DNA of 64,000 nucleotides from Hymenobacter edaphi (GTDB lineage Bacteria; Bacteroidota; Bacteroidia; Cytophagales; Hymenobacteraceae). The notes under the pieces were generated by a model. The model was not told the origin of the DNA. It did not search any database and saw only the letters and a list, made by a program, of their open reading frames with translations. Below are positions 7,669 to 15,534 of the stretch, piece by piece. The stretch is taken from NCBI RefSeq assembly GCF_003258365.1, contig NZ_QHKM01000001.1, positions 1,851,880 through 1,915,879 of the forward strand, in the 5' to 3' direction. Numbering within the stretch: the first letter of the stretch is position 1; the number at the start of each line of letters is the position of its first letter. Made by a program: the position numbers and the translations under genes.

Positions 7669-10494
7669 CTACCGCTGCCCTACCGACTTCTCCGGCGCCT
7701 GCTGGCCGGAGAAATCGAAGTACAGGGTCATTTCCTTGGCGTACGAGGGGTCTTTGCCGTAGTCGTAGTACATGTTGGTTTTGCCCATCGGGCCCATGTT
7801 CTCGGCTTTCTGCGACTTGGTGCCGATGGCCGAGATGCCGTGCATGAAGGAGAGCTGACCGCCGGGGAAGGCCGGGGCCGTGTTGTAGGGCGTGGCCGAG
7901 AAGCGCGGCGTGAACAGGCGCAGGTACACGTCTTCCTGGTCGCAGACTATCGTGAGGGGCTGGCCGGTGGTCTGCAGGGTGAGCCAGTAGAAGTTGGAGT
8001 AGTAGCCCTTGAACTCGGGGTACTCGGGGCCGCGGGTGCCTTCCATTTCGCCGGTGCTGGTGTTGTTGTAGGCCTTGGTCCACACTCCTAGGTTGGTGCC
8101 CTTCAGGCGGTCTTTCCAGACGCGGTAGGGCCCGTCGCCGCGCCACTGAATGCCTTTGACTTCCTTTTCGGGGTAGTTGAAGCTCAGGCCGGCCAGCTGG
8201 AAGTCGTAGTCTTTGGGGAAGTACTTGGCGGTCAGCTTCACCCAGCCCGAGGGGTACACCGTCCACTGCAAGGACTGGTAGCGGCTCTGCTTGCCGAACT
8301 TGGCTTCGATGACGACGTTCGAGCCGTCCTGGCGCTGGCTCAGGCCCTCGAAGGCGGTTTCGCCCTCGGCCAGCACGGGGCCGTTGGAAAGCGGGATGAG
8401 GCCCTTGGCGTTGCGCACCTGGCGCAGCAGGCCCGAGCGGCGGCTGAAGGTCAGCTCCACGCCGTTGGCGGCTACCGAGTAGAGCGAGTCGGTTTCGGTG
8501 AGCTTGGCGGCGCCGGGGGCTTCGAGGCGCACGAGCTGCTGGGCCACGGCGCTGGGGCGGGCAATGGGCCAGCTCCAGGTGTAGATTTCGCGGCCGTCGG
8601 GGTACTGGGCCGTGATGTAGAGCACGTCGAAGCCTTGCCACTTTGAGGGCATTTCGAAGCGTAGGGTGCCGTAGGTGCCGCCGGGGGCGATGCTGGGCGC
8701 GGTGAGGGTGCCGGTTTGGGTGGCGAGGGACGCGGCTTTGGCGCCGGGGCCGGGCAGCTGGGCGAGCTTCCAGGTGAACTTACACTGGTTCAGGTCGGTG
8801 AAGTGGAAGCGGTTTTGCACGCGGAAGGTGCCGTCGAAGGCCGGGGTGATTTCGCGGCGCTCGAAGAACACGGGGCTCCAGACTTCCTTGATGGTGAAGA
8901 AGCTGCCCTCCTTTTCGCGGTAGGGGCCGAGGATGCCGTCGGCGCCGTGGTTGCCGTCGGTGTCGAGGATGCCGCCCTTGTCGGTGCGCACCACGCCGGC
9001 GTCGGAGAAGTCCCAGAGGAAGCCGCCGGCCGAGCGCGGGTGGGCCCACATCTGCTCCCAGTAGTCTTCGAGGCCGGCGCCGTGGCCGCCGTCGTAGAGG
9101 CCGTGCAGGAACTCGGTGGGAAATACCACGTTGTGGCCCTGCAAGTGCGTGCCGTTGCCGTAGTCGTAGTTGATGTAGTGCTGGGTATCGGTGCCGCGGA
9201 ACACCTGCCAGGCGTGGATGACGGGGCGCTTCTGCAGGTCCATGCGGTCGAGCACCGGGTCGAGGTCGAAGTTGTGGCCGCCCTCGTTGCCGTTCACCCA
9301 CACCACGATGCTGGGGTGGTTTTCGTCTTTGCGCACCATTTCCTCGGTGAGCTTGGTGCCGGTGGGCGTGTCGTAGTTGCCGTGCCAGCCGGCTATTTCG
9401 TCGAGCACCATCAGGCCCAGGGAGTCGCAGGCGGCCAGGAAATGGTCGTCGGGCGGGTAGTGGGCCATGCGCACCGAGTTCATGTTCATCTCGCGCATCA
9501 GGTTCACGTCGAGGATGCTCAGGGCCTTGCTGGTGACGCGGCCCGAAGAGGGCCAGAACGAGTGGCGGTTGACGCCCTTGAACTTGACTTTGACGCCGTT
9601 CAGGTACATGCCATCCCGCTCGCGCACTTCCATGGTGCGAAAACCGATGCGCTTGTCGACAGAGTGCACCGGCTGCCCGCCCTTGCGCAGGGTGAAGGCC
9701 ACGCGGTAGAGGTTGGGCGTTTCGGGCGTCCAGAGCCGGGCCTGGCTGAGCGAGGTTTGCAGGCGGGTGGTGGCCCCGGCGGCTACGGCCGCACGAAACT
9801 CGGCGCCGGCTTTCTGCCCGTCGAGCGTGTAGAGCTGGCCCACGACTTCATCGGCCCCGCTGCCTTGGGTGTACACGTCGGCGCGCAGGCTTCCATCCGC
9901 CTTGGCATCCACGGCCACGCGGCTGATGTGGGTGGCGGGCAGGGCTTCGAGGAACACCGGGCGGAAGATGCCGCCGAACAGCCAGAAGTCCCCGCGCCGC
10001 TCGGCGTCGTTCACCGACTCGTTGGCCGAGTGCTTGGCCACGGTAGCTTCGAGCAGGTTGGTTTTGCCCGGCTTGAGCAGCTTGGTAATGTCGTACTTGA
10101 AGCGGTAGTAGGAGCCTTGGTGAATGGGGCCGGCGGACTGGCCATTGATTTTCACCTCGGTGTCGGTCATGGCGCCGTCGAAGACGATGTTCACGGTCTT
10201 GCCGTCCCAGGTTTTGGGCACCTTGAACTCGTACTTATACTGGCCCACTTCCTTGCCGCGGGCGGTGTCCTTGGCGTGGCCGTAGTTGTACTTGCCGAAG
10301 CCCTGCAGCTCCCAGTTGGAAGGGACCGGAATGGTGGTCCACTTGCCCGCCTTGCGGCCGGCCGAACAGTGGAATTTCCACTTCACCGTGTGGTCTTTGT
10401 CGGTACCGGAGAGGTACTGGATTTGCGTCTGCTGGGCGTGGACGGACGCCAGGGGCAGCAGGGCGAGGAGGTATGGGAGGAAACGTTTGGGCAT
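7669..10494 (-). CDS. GH2 beta-galactosidase-like glycoside hydrolase
   Basis: The start at 10494 gives a signal peptide (MPKRFLPYLLALLPLASVHA) and 941 residues. GH2 domains follow in order: sugar-binding jelly roll (about 25-185), immunoglobulin-like domain (190-285), TIM barrel (290-560) and C-terminal beta-sandwich domains similar to LacZ domains 4-5. The general acid/base is Glu404 in WVNGNEGG and the nucleophile is probably Glu461 in FPTEFLHG. In pectin loci such enzymes act as beta-galactosidases, beta-glucuronidases or arabinopyranosidases; which one applies here cannot be told from sequence alone. It probably belongs to the operon that begins at the SusC region, but a repeat cassette separates it from its upstream neighbour. 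Confidence 0.88.
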   Translation of the reverse strand: MPKRFLPYLLALLPLASVHAQQTQIQYLSGTDKDHTVKWKFHCSAGRKAGKWTTIPVPSNWELQGFGKYNYGHAKDTARGKEVGQYKYEFKVPKTWDGKTVNIVFDGAMTDTEVKINGQSAGPIHQGSYYRFKYDITKLLKPGKTNLLEATVAKHSANESVNDAERRGDFWLFGGIFRPVFLEALPATHISRVAVDAKADGSLRADVYTQGSGADEVVGQLYTLDGQKAGAEFRAAVAAGATTRLQTSLSQARLWTPETPNLYRVAFTLRKGGQPVHSVDKRIGFRTMEVRERDGMYLNGVKVKFKGVNRHSFWPSSGRVTSKALSILDVNLMREMNMNSVRMAHYPPDDHFLAACDSLGLMVLDEIAGWHGNYDTPTGTKLTEEMVRKDENHPSIVVWVNGNEGGHNFDLDPVLDRMDLQKRPVIHAWQVFRGTDTQHYINYDYGNGTHLQGHNVVFPTEFLHGLYDGGHGAGLEDYWEQMWAHPRSAGGFLWDFSDAGVVRTDKGGILDTDGNHGADGILGPYREKEGSFFTIKEVWSPVFFERREITPAFDGTFRVQNRFHFTDLNQCKFTWKLAQLPGPGAKAASLATQTGTLTAPSIAPGGTYGTLRFEMPSKWQGFDVLYITAQYPDGREIYTWSWPIARPSAVAQQLVRLEAPGAAKLTETDSLYSVAANGVELTFSRRSGLLRQVRNAKGLIPLSNGPVLAEGETAFEGLSQRQDGSNVVIEAKFGKQSRYQSLQWTVYPSGWVKLTAKYFPKDYDFQLAGLSFNYPEKEVKGIQWRGDGPYRVWKDRLKGTNLGVWTKAYNNTSTGEMEGTRGPEYPEFKGYYSNFYWLTLQTTGQPLTIVCDQEDVYLRLFTPRFSATPYNTAPAFPGGQLSFMHGISAIGTKSQKAENMGPMGKTNMYYDYGKDPSYAKEMTLYFDFSGQQAPEKSVGQR

Positions 10495-10515
10495 ATCGGA
10501 CTGGAGGTGCCTCAC

Positions 10516-10562
10516 GTGCGCCTCACCCCCCGGCCCCCTCTCCGAAAAGGAGAGGGGGAGCC
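10516..10562. repeat. GGAGAGGGGG-type repeat, copy 2a
   Basis: Left inverted repeat of the DUF559 cassette; reads cgcctcaccccccggcc, then a tctccgaaaaggagag hairpin, and ends gggggagcc. It is a perfect reverse complement of 11066-11112. Confidence 0.9.
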
Positions 10563-10601
10563 TGACGACTCCTTTGCTTGGGGTGGTGTAGGTGCGGAGG
10601 A

Positions 10602-11009
10602 TTATACTTTTTGCAGGTTGGCTTTGATGGCCTGGAGGACCTTTTCGGTTTCGTAGAGGGCCTGGTCGTTGGAGAAGCGCAGGACGCGGTGGCCTAGTTC
10701 GGCCAGGATTTCGGAGCGGCCTTTGTCGTATTCGGCTTGATCAGGCTCTAGATGTCCGGCGCCGTCCAGCTCTATTATCAGCTTGTGCGGAAGACAGACG
10801 AAGTCGGCAATGAACCGGTCGATGCTGTGCTGGCGGCGGAACTTCACTCCGAGTTGATTACCGCGCAGCCGGTGCCAGAGCAGTTCTTCGGCCGGCGTGG
10901 GCTCGTGGCGCATTCCGCGTGAGCGGGCCTTCAGATCGAGCTTGGCGTATAGCTTCCGGTCAGCGGTAAAGATTTTGTCCTGCGGCAGGTAAGGCCCGTT
11001 GGTTTCCAT
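10602..11009 (-). CDS. DUF559 (Vsr-like) endonuclease-related protein
   Basis: This small 135-residue cytoplasmic protein belongs to the DUF559 family, related to very-short-patch-repair endonucleases. The family signature is clear: RSRGMRHEPTPAEELLWHRLR, then GVKFRRQHSIDRFIADFVC, then KLIIELDGAGHLE, ending in a helix-rich tail with VLRFSNDQ. The IADFxxxxxKLIIELDG segment holds the PD-(D/E)xK-type Asp and Glu residues. The biochemical role of the family is not established. It is out of place in a glycosidase operon and is enclosed by perfect inverted repeats, so I regard it as mobile cargo rather than part of pectin use. Confidence 0.88.
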   Translation of the reverse strand: METNGPYLPQDKIFTADRKLYAKLDLKARSRGMRHEPTPAEELLWHRLRGNQLGVKFRRQHSIDRFIADFVCLPHKLIIELDGAGHLEPDQAEYDKGRSEILAELGHRVLRFSNDQALYETEKVLQAIKANLQKV

Positions 11010-11065
11010 ATAATTCGGCTTGAATCAGAAAACCAACAAGCTAGCAAAACCACCCGCGCCGCCGT

Positions 11066-11112
11066 GGCTCCCCCTCTCCTTTTCGGAGAGGGGGCCGGGG
11101 GGTGAGGCGCAC
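11066..11112. repeat. GGAGAGGGGG-type repeat, copy 2b (inverted)
   Basis: Right inverted repeat of the DUF559 cassette, identical over 47 bp to the reverse complement of 10516-10562. It ends 12 bp before the 3' end of the next gene (stop at 11124). Confidence 0.9.
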
Positions 11113-11123
11113 ACGAGGCGCCG

Positions 11124-12992
11124 CTAGGGCGTCTTCACCTCCCCCGCCGACGTCTTCAGCGACTTCAGGTAAAACACCGCCAACTTCTCCGAGTCGCCGG
11201 CTTTGGGCAGGTCGTAGGTCTGGTCGGCGGGCGTGTCGGGCGTGGGGAAGTGGCGGGCGGGGCCGGTGCGCAGCATTACCCGCTCGAACGACGCCACCGG
11301 GGCGAAGAAGATGAAGGTGCTGGTCTTGCCGTTGGTCGTGATGGTGCAGGTGCGGTTGGGCGCGTCCAGGGTCACTTTCAGATCCAGCTGCTGGCCGGCC
11401 TGGTACTTGGTCACGCCCTTGAAGCGCGCCCCGGCCTTGTAGCTGAGCGTGCCGGTGGAGTCGAAGCTGAGCTGCACGGCGGGCTGGCCCTTGGCATCCT
11501 GAAACTCGATTTGCAGCAGGCCGTGGTCGTTCTGCGCGGGCACCACCGACAGCTCGGCCGTCAGCTGCTTGCTTTCGGGGATGATGCGCTCAGCCTTGCC
11601 GTAGTCGAAGCGGTCCGAGTCTTTGAACACGAGGCCCTTGGAGCCGTCGGGCAGCGCGCCGATTTCCACCGGTGCCTGCACCAGGCTGTAGGTGTTCCAC
11701 TGGTCCAGCTCCTGGCCGGCGGGCAGCTGGGCGAAAACCTCGTTGGCGTGGCTGGTGGCCGTGGCGCGGATGGGTACCGGCACCGAGGCAATCCAGAGGT
11801 CCTCCTTGTTGACGCTGTAGCTGACCCACATTTTCTTGTCGGGCGGCACCCCGTCGCCTTCCTGGATGCCGCGCACGTACTGCGGACCGTAGCTTTTGTA
11901 GTTGCCGCCGTAGCGCATGGGCGACAGTTCGCCGTGCACCAGCCAGAGGTCGGTGTAATCGAGGCCGTTCGGGGAAGTCGACACGGCCAGCGGCCAGCGG
12001 AACTCCGAGGGGTTGTACACCGTGGCATACTGCCCATCCGAAGTGCGCTGGCCCCAGATTTTGGCGTTGCTGTTGACGAAGTGCGGGGCGCGGACGACCG
12101 GGTTGGGCCAGGTTTTGCCGCCGTCGGGGCTGATGCTGGTGAGGGCGTGCTTCCAGAGGCCCACCACGCGGTTGCCGTCGGGCAGGTGGTAGTAGCTGAA
12201 GGCCTTGTACTCCTTGCGCAGCGGAATGAGCTGGTCGTCGCGGTCCTGCTCCTCCACCATCTGCTGCATCATCAGCGGACTGGCCAGAATTTCCTCGCAG
12301 GCGGCCACGAAGCCCTTGTCCTTGCTCTTGGTGTAGAAGGGGTAGGCCGACTTAGCCTGGTCCCAGGTTTTGTTGTAGCGCAGGAAGTAGATGGGGCCGA
12401 ATTTGCCGCCCGGCAGCACCTCACGCACCACCCGGCCGATGCCCTGCCCGTCGTTGGGGTCGTCCTTGGCGTCCAGGGCAATGCCGTAGTAGCCCAGGGT
12501 CAGCAGGCGGTTTTTCTTGGAGGTGTAGAAGCCGATGCGCTGGTGCATCACCGCCTCCAGGTTCTTGGCCACCTTGCCGGGCTGGTCGGGCTTGGTGAAG
12601 CCGTCGGGCACCTTGTAGGGCGGGAAAATAACCACCGGATTGGTCCAGGTGTAGCCGTCCTTGCTGGTCAGCAGCAGGGTGCGGCCGGGCGGAATATGCT
12701 CGCCGGCGGGGTTGCTCAGGTATTGGTAGTAGAACTGCCCCTGCCAGTACGCCAGCATGGGCGCGTGGTTGTAGGTCCACCCTTCCCCGTTCGCCGCGCT
12801 GGGCTGCTCCCGGTTGGCGCGCAGCACCTGCCGGGCGTGCGTGCCGATGGCCGGGCGCAGCTGGCCGTGGTGGTAGTCCACGTTGCTGAGCGTAGTGCCG
12901 GTGTAGCGGATGGTTTCGGCCGTCTGGGCCTGGGCCGAGTGGCTGCTGAGCGTCGCCGCTACCGCCGCCCAAATTCCTAGCTGCTTCCTCAT
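11124..12992 (-). CDS. Secreted beta-propeller carbohydrate-active enzyme (sialidase-like, possibly rhamnosyl-glucuronate lyase-like)
   Basis: This 622-residue protein carries a signal peptide (1-22, AQAQ end). The N-terminal 400 residues contain Asp-box-like turns (SKDGYTW, SPDGGKTW, SPNGLDY), many Tyr/Trp/His residues suited to a sugar-binding propeller, and the motif GWTYNHAP. Residues about 425-620 form a beta-sandwich resembling a concanavalin-like or CBM module. It resembles propeller proteins of pectin and arabinogalactan loci (the PL25/PL27/GH145 neighbourhood, which cleave or hydrolyse rhamnose-glucuronic acid links), but I cannot assign a family firmly. Its ATG overlaps the stop codon of the GH43-like gene (ATGA, 12989-12992), which suggests translational coupling. 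Confidence 0.65.
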   Translation of the reverse strand: MRKQLGIWAAVAATLSSHSAQAQTAETIRYTGTTLSNVDYHHGQLRPAIGTHARQVLRANREQPSAANGEGWTYNHAPMLAYWQGQFYYQYLSNPAGEHIPPGRTLLLTSKDGYTWTNPVVIFPPYKVPDGFTKPDQPGKVAKNLEAVMHQRIGFYTSKKNRLLTLGYYGIALDAKDDPNDGQGIGRVVREVLPGGKFGPIYFLRYNKTWDQAKSAYPFYTKSKDKGFVAACEEILASPLMMQQMVEEQDRDDQLIPLRKEYKAFSYYHLPDGNRVVGLWKHALTSISPDGGKTWPNPVVRAPHFVNSNAKIWGQRTSDGQYATVYNPSEFRWPLAVSTSPNGLDYTDLWLVHGELSPMRYGGNYKSYGPQYVRGIQEGDGVPPDKKMWVSYSVNKEDLWIASVPVPIRATATSHANEVFAQLPAGQELDQWNTYSLVQAPVEIGALPDGSKGLVFKDSDRFDYGKAERIIPESKQLTAELSVVPAQNDHGLLQIEFQDAKGQPAVQLSFDSTGTLSYKAGARFKGVTKYQAGQQLDLKVTLDAPNRTCTITTNGKTSTFIFFAPVASFERVMLRTGPARHFPTPDTPADQTYDLPKAGDSEKLAVFYLKSLKTSAGEVKTP

Positions 12993-13954
12993 TGATTTCC
13001 GCTCGTCGTGGTGGTTGCCGGGGCCGCCGGGGCGCCGCGCAGCAGTGTTTTCAACGTCTTGCGCGGCGCCCTAAATACGGTGCCGTGCTTGTGCCCCTGC
13101 GGCACGCTGGTCTGGGCCGACACGTCGGTGAACGACTTGAAATCGGCCGTTTTCATCACGCCGTAGCGCTTTTCCTTGTAGGCGTCGTAGTAGATCAGCC
13201 ATTCCTTGGTGGGCAAGGCCAGCACGCTCGGGCCCTCGGTGAAGTTGCCGGTAAACGGCGCTGACACCTCCGGAAACGGCCCGAGCGCCGACGGTCCGAA
13301 GGCCACCTTGATGTTGCGCATGGGCCGGGTGTTGTCCTTCACCACCAGCACGTAATCCTGGGGCCCGCGCGGCACCACTACCGCATCAATGGCGCTCCAG
13401 CCCGGGTCCAGAAACAGCTTGGCCGGCGTGAAGGCCTGGAAATCCTTGGTCGTGGTGTAGTAGAGCCGGTGGTTGTTGTCCTCGTCCTCGATGCCCCGCG
13501 GAAAGCGCAGCGGAATGGTCGAGGCCCACACGATGAGGTACTGCTGCGTCGGCGCGTCGTAGAAGATTTCGGGCGCCCACACGTTCACGGTGGTCGGCTC
13601 GTGGCCCATCACGTCGATGAAGCGCTGCGCCGACCAGTGCACCAGGTCTTTCGACGAGGCGTAGCCGAAGCCCTTGTCGCCCTTCCAGCCGCAGGTCCAC
13701 ACGAGGTGGTACGTCCCGTCCGGCCCGCGGGCAATGCTCGGGTCGCGCATGATTTTGCTCGGCCCCACCTGCGGGGTGAGGAAGATGCGGTTCATATCCT
13801 GCCACTTGTAGCCGTCGTAGCTGTAGAGCAGGCGCAGCCCTTCGTTGGCCGGCTCGTGGAAGGACGTGAACATGTACACGTCGCGCGAGCAGGCCGTGAG
13901 CAGGGCCACGCCGAGCAGCGGGGCGAGGAAGCGGACGGCTTTGGTGTTGAGCAT
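12989..13954 (-). CDS. GH43-like five-bladed beta-propeller lipoprotein
   Basis: This 321-residue lipoprotein has lipobox LLTAC with Cys22. The GH43/GH117-type catalytic triad can be placed: Asp71 in MRDPSIA (base), Asp190 in WSAIDAVVV (pKa modulator) and Glu240 in FTEGPSV (acid); WAPEIFYD at 126-133 is also typical of the family. GH43 enzymes release arabinofuranose, xylose or galactose from pectin side chains. The outer or inner membrane anchor places it near the SusCD system. The gene is translationally coupled to the next gene downstream and follows the apiosidase gene after a repeat-bearing gap. Confidence 0.8.
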   Translation of the reverse strand: MLNTKAVRFLAPLLGVALLTACSRDVYMFTSFHEPANEGLRLLYSYDGYKWQDMNRIFLTPQVGPSKIMRDPSIARGPDGTYHLVWTCGWKGDKGFGYASSKDLVHWSAQRFIDVMGHEPTTVNVWAPEIFYDAPTQQYLIVWASTIPLRFPRGIEDEDNNHRLYYTTTKDFQAFTPAKLFLDPGWSAIDAVVVPRGPQDYVLVVKDNTRPMRNIKVAFGPSALGPFPEVSAPFTGNFTEGPSVLALPTKEWLIYYDAYKEKRYGVMKTADFKSFTDVSAQTSVPQGHKHGTVFRAPRKTLKTLLRGAPAAPATTTTSGNQ

Positions 13955-13974
13955 TTGACAGACTGCAAATCAGA

Positions 13975-14089
13975 GCGTCATTCCGAGCGAAGTCGAGGAA
14001 TCTCGCGTGCTGATGTCAGATACAATTGTTCTTGTTTGACCTACTGGTGGAAGTCAGCACGCGAGATGTCTCGACAAGCGCGTCATGAC
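13975..14089. repeat. Long palindromic repeat (tcgagacatctcgc family)
   Basis: The two arms carry tctcgcgtgctga and tcagcacgcgaga (13-bp perfect inversion), with outer gcgtcattccgag and gcgtcatgac flanks that are partly complementary. It fills the gap between the GH140-type and GH43-like genes. The same sequences recur at 2878-3075, 20614-20720 and 31702-31867. Confidence 0.75.
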
Positions 14090-14112
14090 TTTCTTCTTTC
14101 CCATTGCTGGGT

Positions 14113-15522
14113 CTACACCGCGTCCAGCACCAGCACCCAGTCGTTGCCGTTTTTCGGCTCGCCGGGGGCGTTGAACTCCTGCGTGCCCTTGTTCGGGAAG
14201 GTGCCGATAGCCGTGGTTTTTCCGTTCCGGGGGTCGAACCACGACGCCTTCACCTTAGCCCCGCTGATTTTGCCCAGGTTCACTTTGATATTCCGGCCGG
14301 TGTAGGTGTACACGAAAGCGTAGTTCTTGCCGCGCGTGGCCATGAGCCGCTCGTACTTCTCCCCTTCCCCGCCGGCAATGATGGACTGATCCGGCACCCG
14401 CTCGAAGAAGGGCCTCGACAGCATCAGGTTCTTCAGATGCACCATTTGCGCGGCGCCCGGCGCGTTGATGGCCGACGACCACAGCTCCGAGGAGCCGTAG
14501 GCGCTGCCCTTGTCGAAGGCGCTGTGCATCTGCATCACCGAGTTCTGCCCGTAGGTGTAGCCGAAAGCCCCCGCGAATACCGACCAGTAGCCGTAGCGGC
14601 GCACGTCGGCGTCGGTCCAGCGGGGCTGGGTGATGTCGTGCAAACCCTGCGGAATGCCCTCGTACGACGGCTCCCCGTCGATGCTGGGCTTCGCGGGCTT
14701 CAGCTGGTTATCGACCAGCTGGTAGCGCCAGTTGTCCTCGCCGTAGAGCTTCTTTTCCTTGCGCGAAGTATCCTGCTCGTAGCGCCGGTGCCCCGACTGG
14801 TACATATTGAAATCCAGCCACTTCGCGTTGTGAAACCAGTCCGACGACTGCGTGCGCCCCCGCGGGTGGTAGGTCACCAGGTGGTTCGGGTCGACGCTCT
14901 TGAGCGTGCTGCCGATGGTATTCCAGACCTTCAGCGAGTCGGAGCCGGCAATGTCGCCGCCGTTGAGCCAGATGATGTTCGGGCGGTTCTTGTACCGCTC
15001 CGCCAGGAAGGTGGCGTAGGCTTTGGCCTGCTGCTGGTTGACTTTGCCGCCCTTCACGTTGGTGCCCCACACCGGCACCAGGCCCATGTACAGGCCCTTT
15101 TTGGCCGCCAGGTCCACCATGTAGTCGACGTGGTCCCAGAAGTCATATTGGGCCGCATCGGTGGGCGCGCTGCCCTTGGTGACGAGCGGCGTGGCCACGT
15201 TGCCGCGCACCAGGGCCGAGTCGCCGTACACGTTCACGGCCGGCACCTGGTGCAGCACCATCACCTGAATGACGTTGAAGCCCTTCTTGCGGCGGTCTTC
15301 GAGGTAGGTTTCGGCTTCTTCGCGCTTGAGCTTGTTGAACAAAAGCCAGCCGGTGTCGCCCAGCCAGAAGAAGGGCTTGCCGGCCTCGGTCTGCAGGTAA
15401 CGGCCGTTGCTGGCAACTTTCAGCTTGCCCAGCGGCTCGGAGGGCGCGGCGGCCGCCAACGACAGTAGCAGGGCCGAGGCGGCCATCAGGCGCGAGGGGT
15501 TGGAGGGAAATCGGAACATCAA
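14113..15522 (-). CDS. GH140-type apiosidase (DUF4038 barrel plus C-terminal beta-sandwich)
   Basis: This 469-residue secreted protein has a signal peptide of about 26 residues. The DUF4038 TIM barrel opens with PFFWLGDTGWLLF (50-62), holds the candidate catalytic residues Asp190 (WLNGGDIAG) and Glu284 (SIDGEPSYEG), and is followed from about residue 385 by the beta-sandwich seen in collagen-binding-2-type tails. The layout matches characterised apiosidases, which cleave the bond between apiose and galacturonic acid at the base of RG-II side chains A and B. This gene is the best single indicator that the locus is tuned to RG-II or apiose-bearing pectin. It is 12 bp downstream of the beta-helix/barrel protein, so it is in the same operon. 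Confidence 0.85.
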   Translation of the reverse strand: MMFRFPSNPSRLMAASALLLSLAAAAPSEPLGKLKVASNGRYLQTEAGKPFFWLGDTGWLLFNKLKREEAETYLEDRRKKGFNVIQVMVLHQVPAVNVYGDSALVRGNVATPLVTKGSAPTDAAQYDFWDHVDYMVDLAAKKGLYMGLVPVWGTNVKGGKVNQQQAKAYATFLAERYKNRPNIIWLNGGDIAGSDSLKVWNTIGSTLKSVDPNHLVTYHPRGRTQSSDWFHNAKWLDFNMYQSGHRRYEQDTSRKEKKLYGEDNWRYQLVDNQLKPAKPSIDGEPSYEGIPQGLHDITQPRWTDADVRRYGYWSVFAGAFGYTYGQNSVMQMHSAFDKGSAYGSSELWSSAINAPGAAQMVHLKNLMLSRPFFERVPDQSIIAGGEGEKYERLMATRGKNYAFVYTYTGRNIKVNLGKISGAKVKASWFDPRNGKTTAIGTFPNKGTQEFNAPGEPKNGNDWVLVLDAV

Positions 15523-15534
15523 ACTTGGGGGAAA

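Larger units (their letters stand above)
10516..11112. mobile_element. DUF559 cassette bounded by perfect 47-bp inverted repeats
   Basis: The left end (10516-10562) and right end (11066-11112) are exact reverse complements over 47 bp, and each end contains an internal small hairpin (tctccgaaaaggagag). The only gene inside is the DUF559 protein. The arrangement resembles a MITE-like or REP-associated unit in which the repeats would be the substrate and the enclosed nuclease-like gene a candidate mobilising factor. No target-site duplication is obvious. The unit sits between two glycosidase genes of the same operon direction. Confidence 0.6.
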
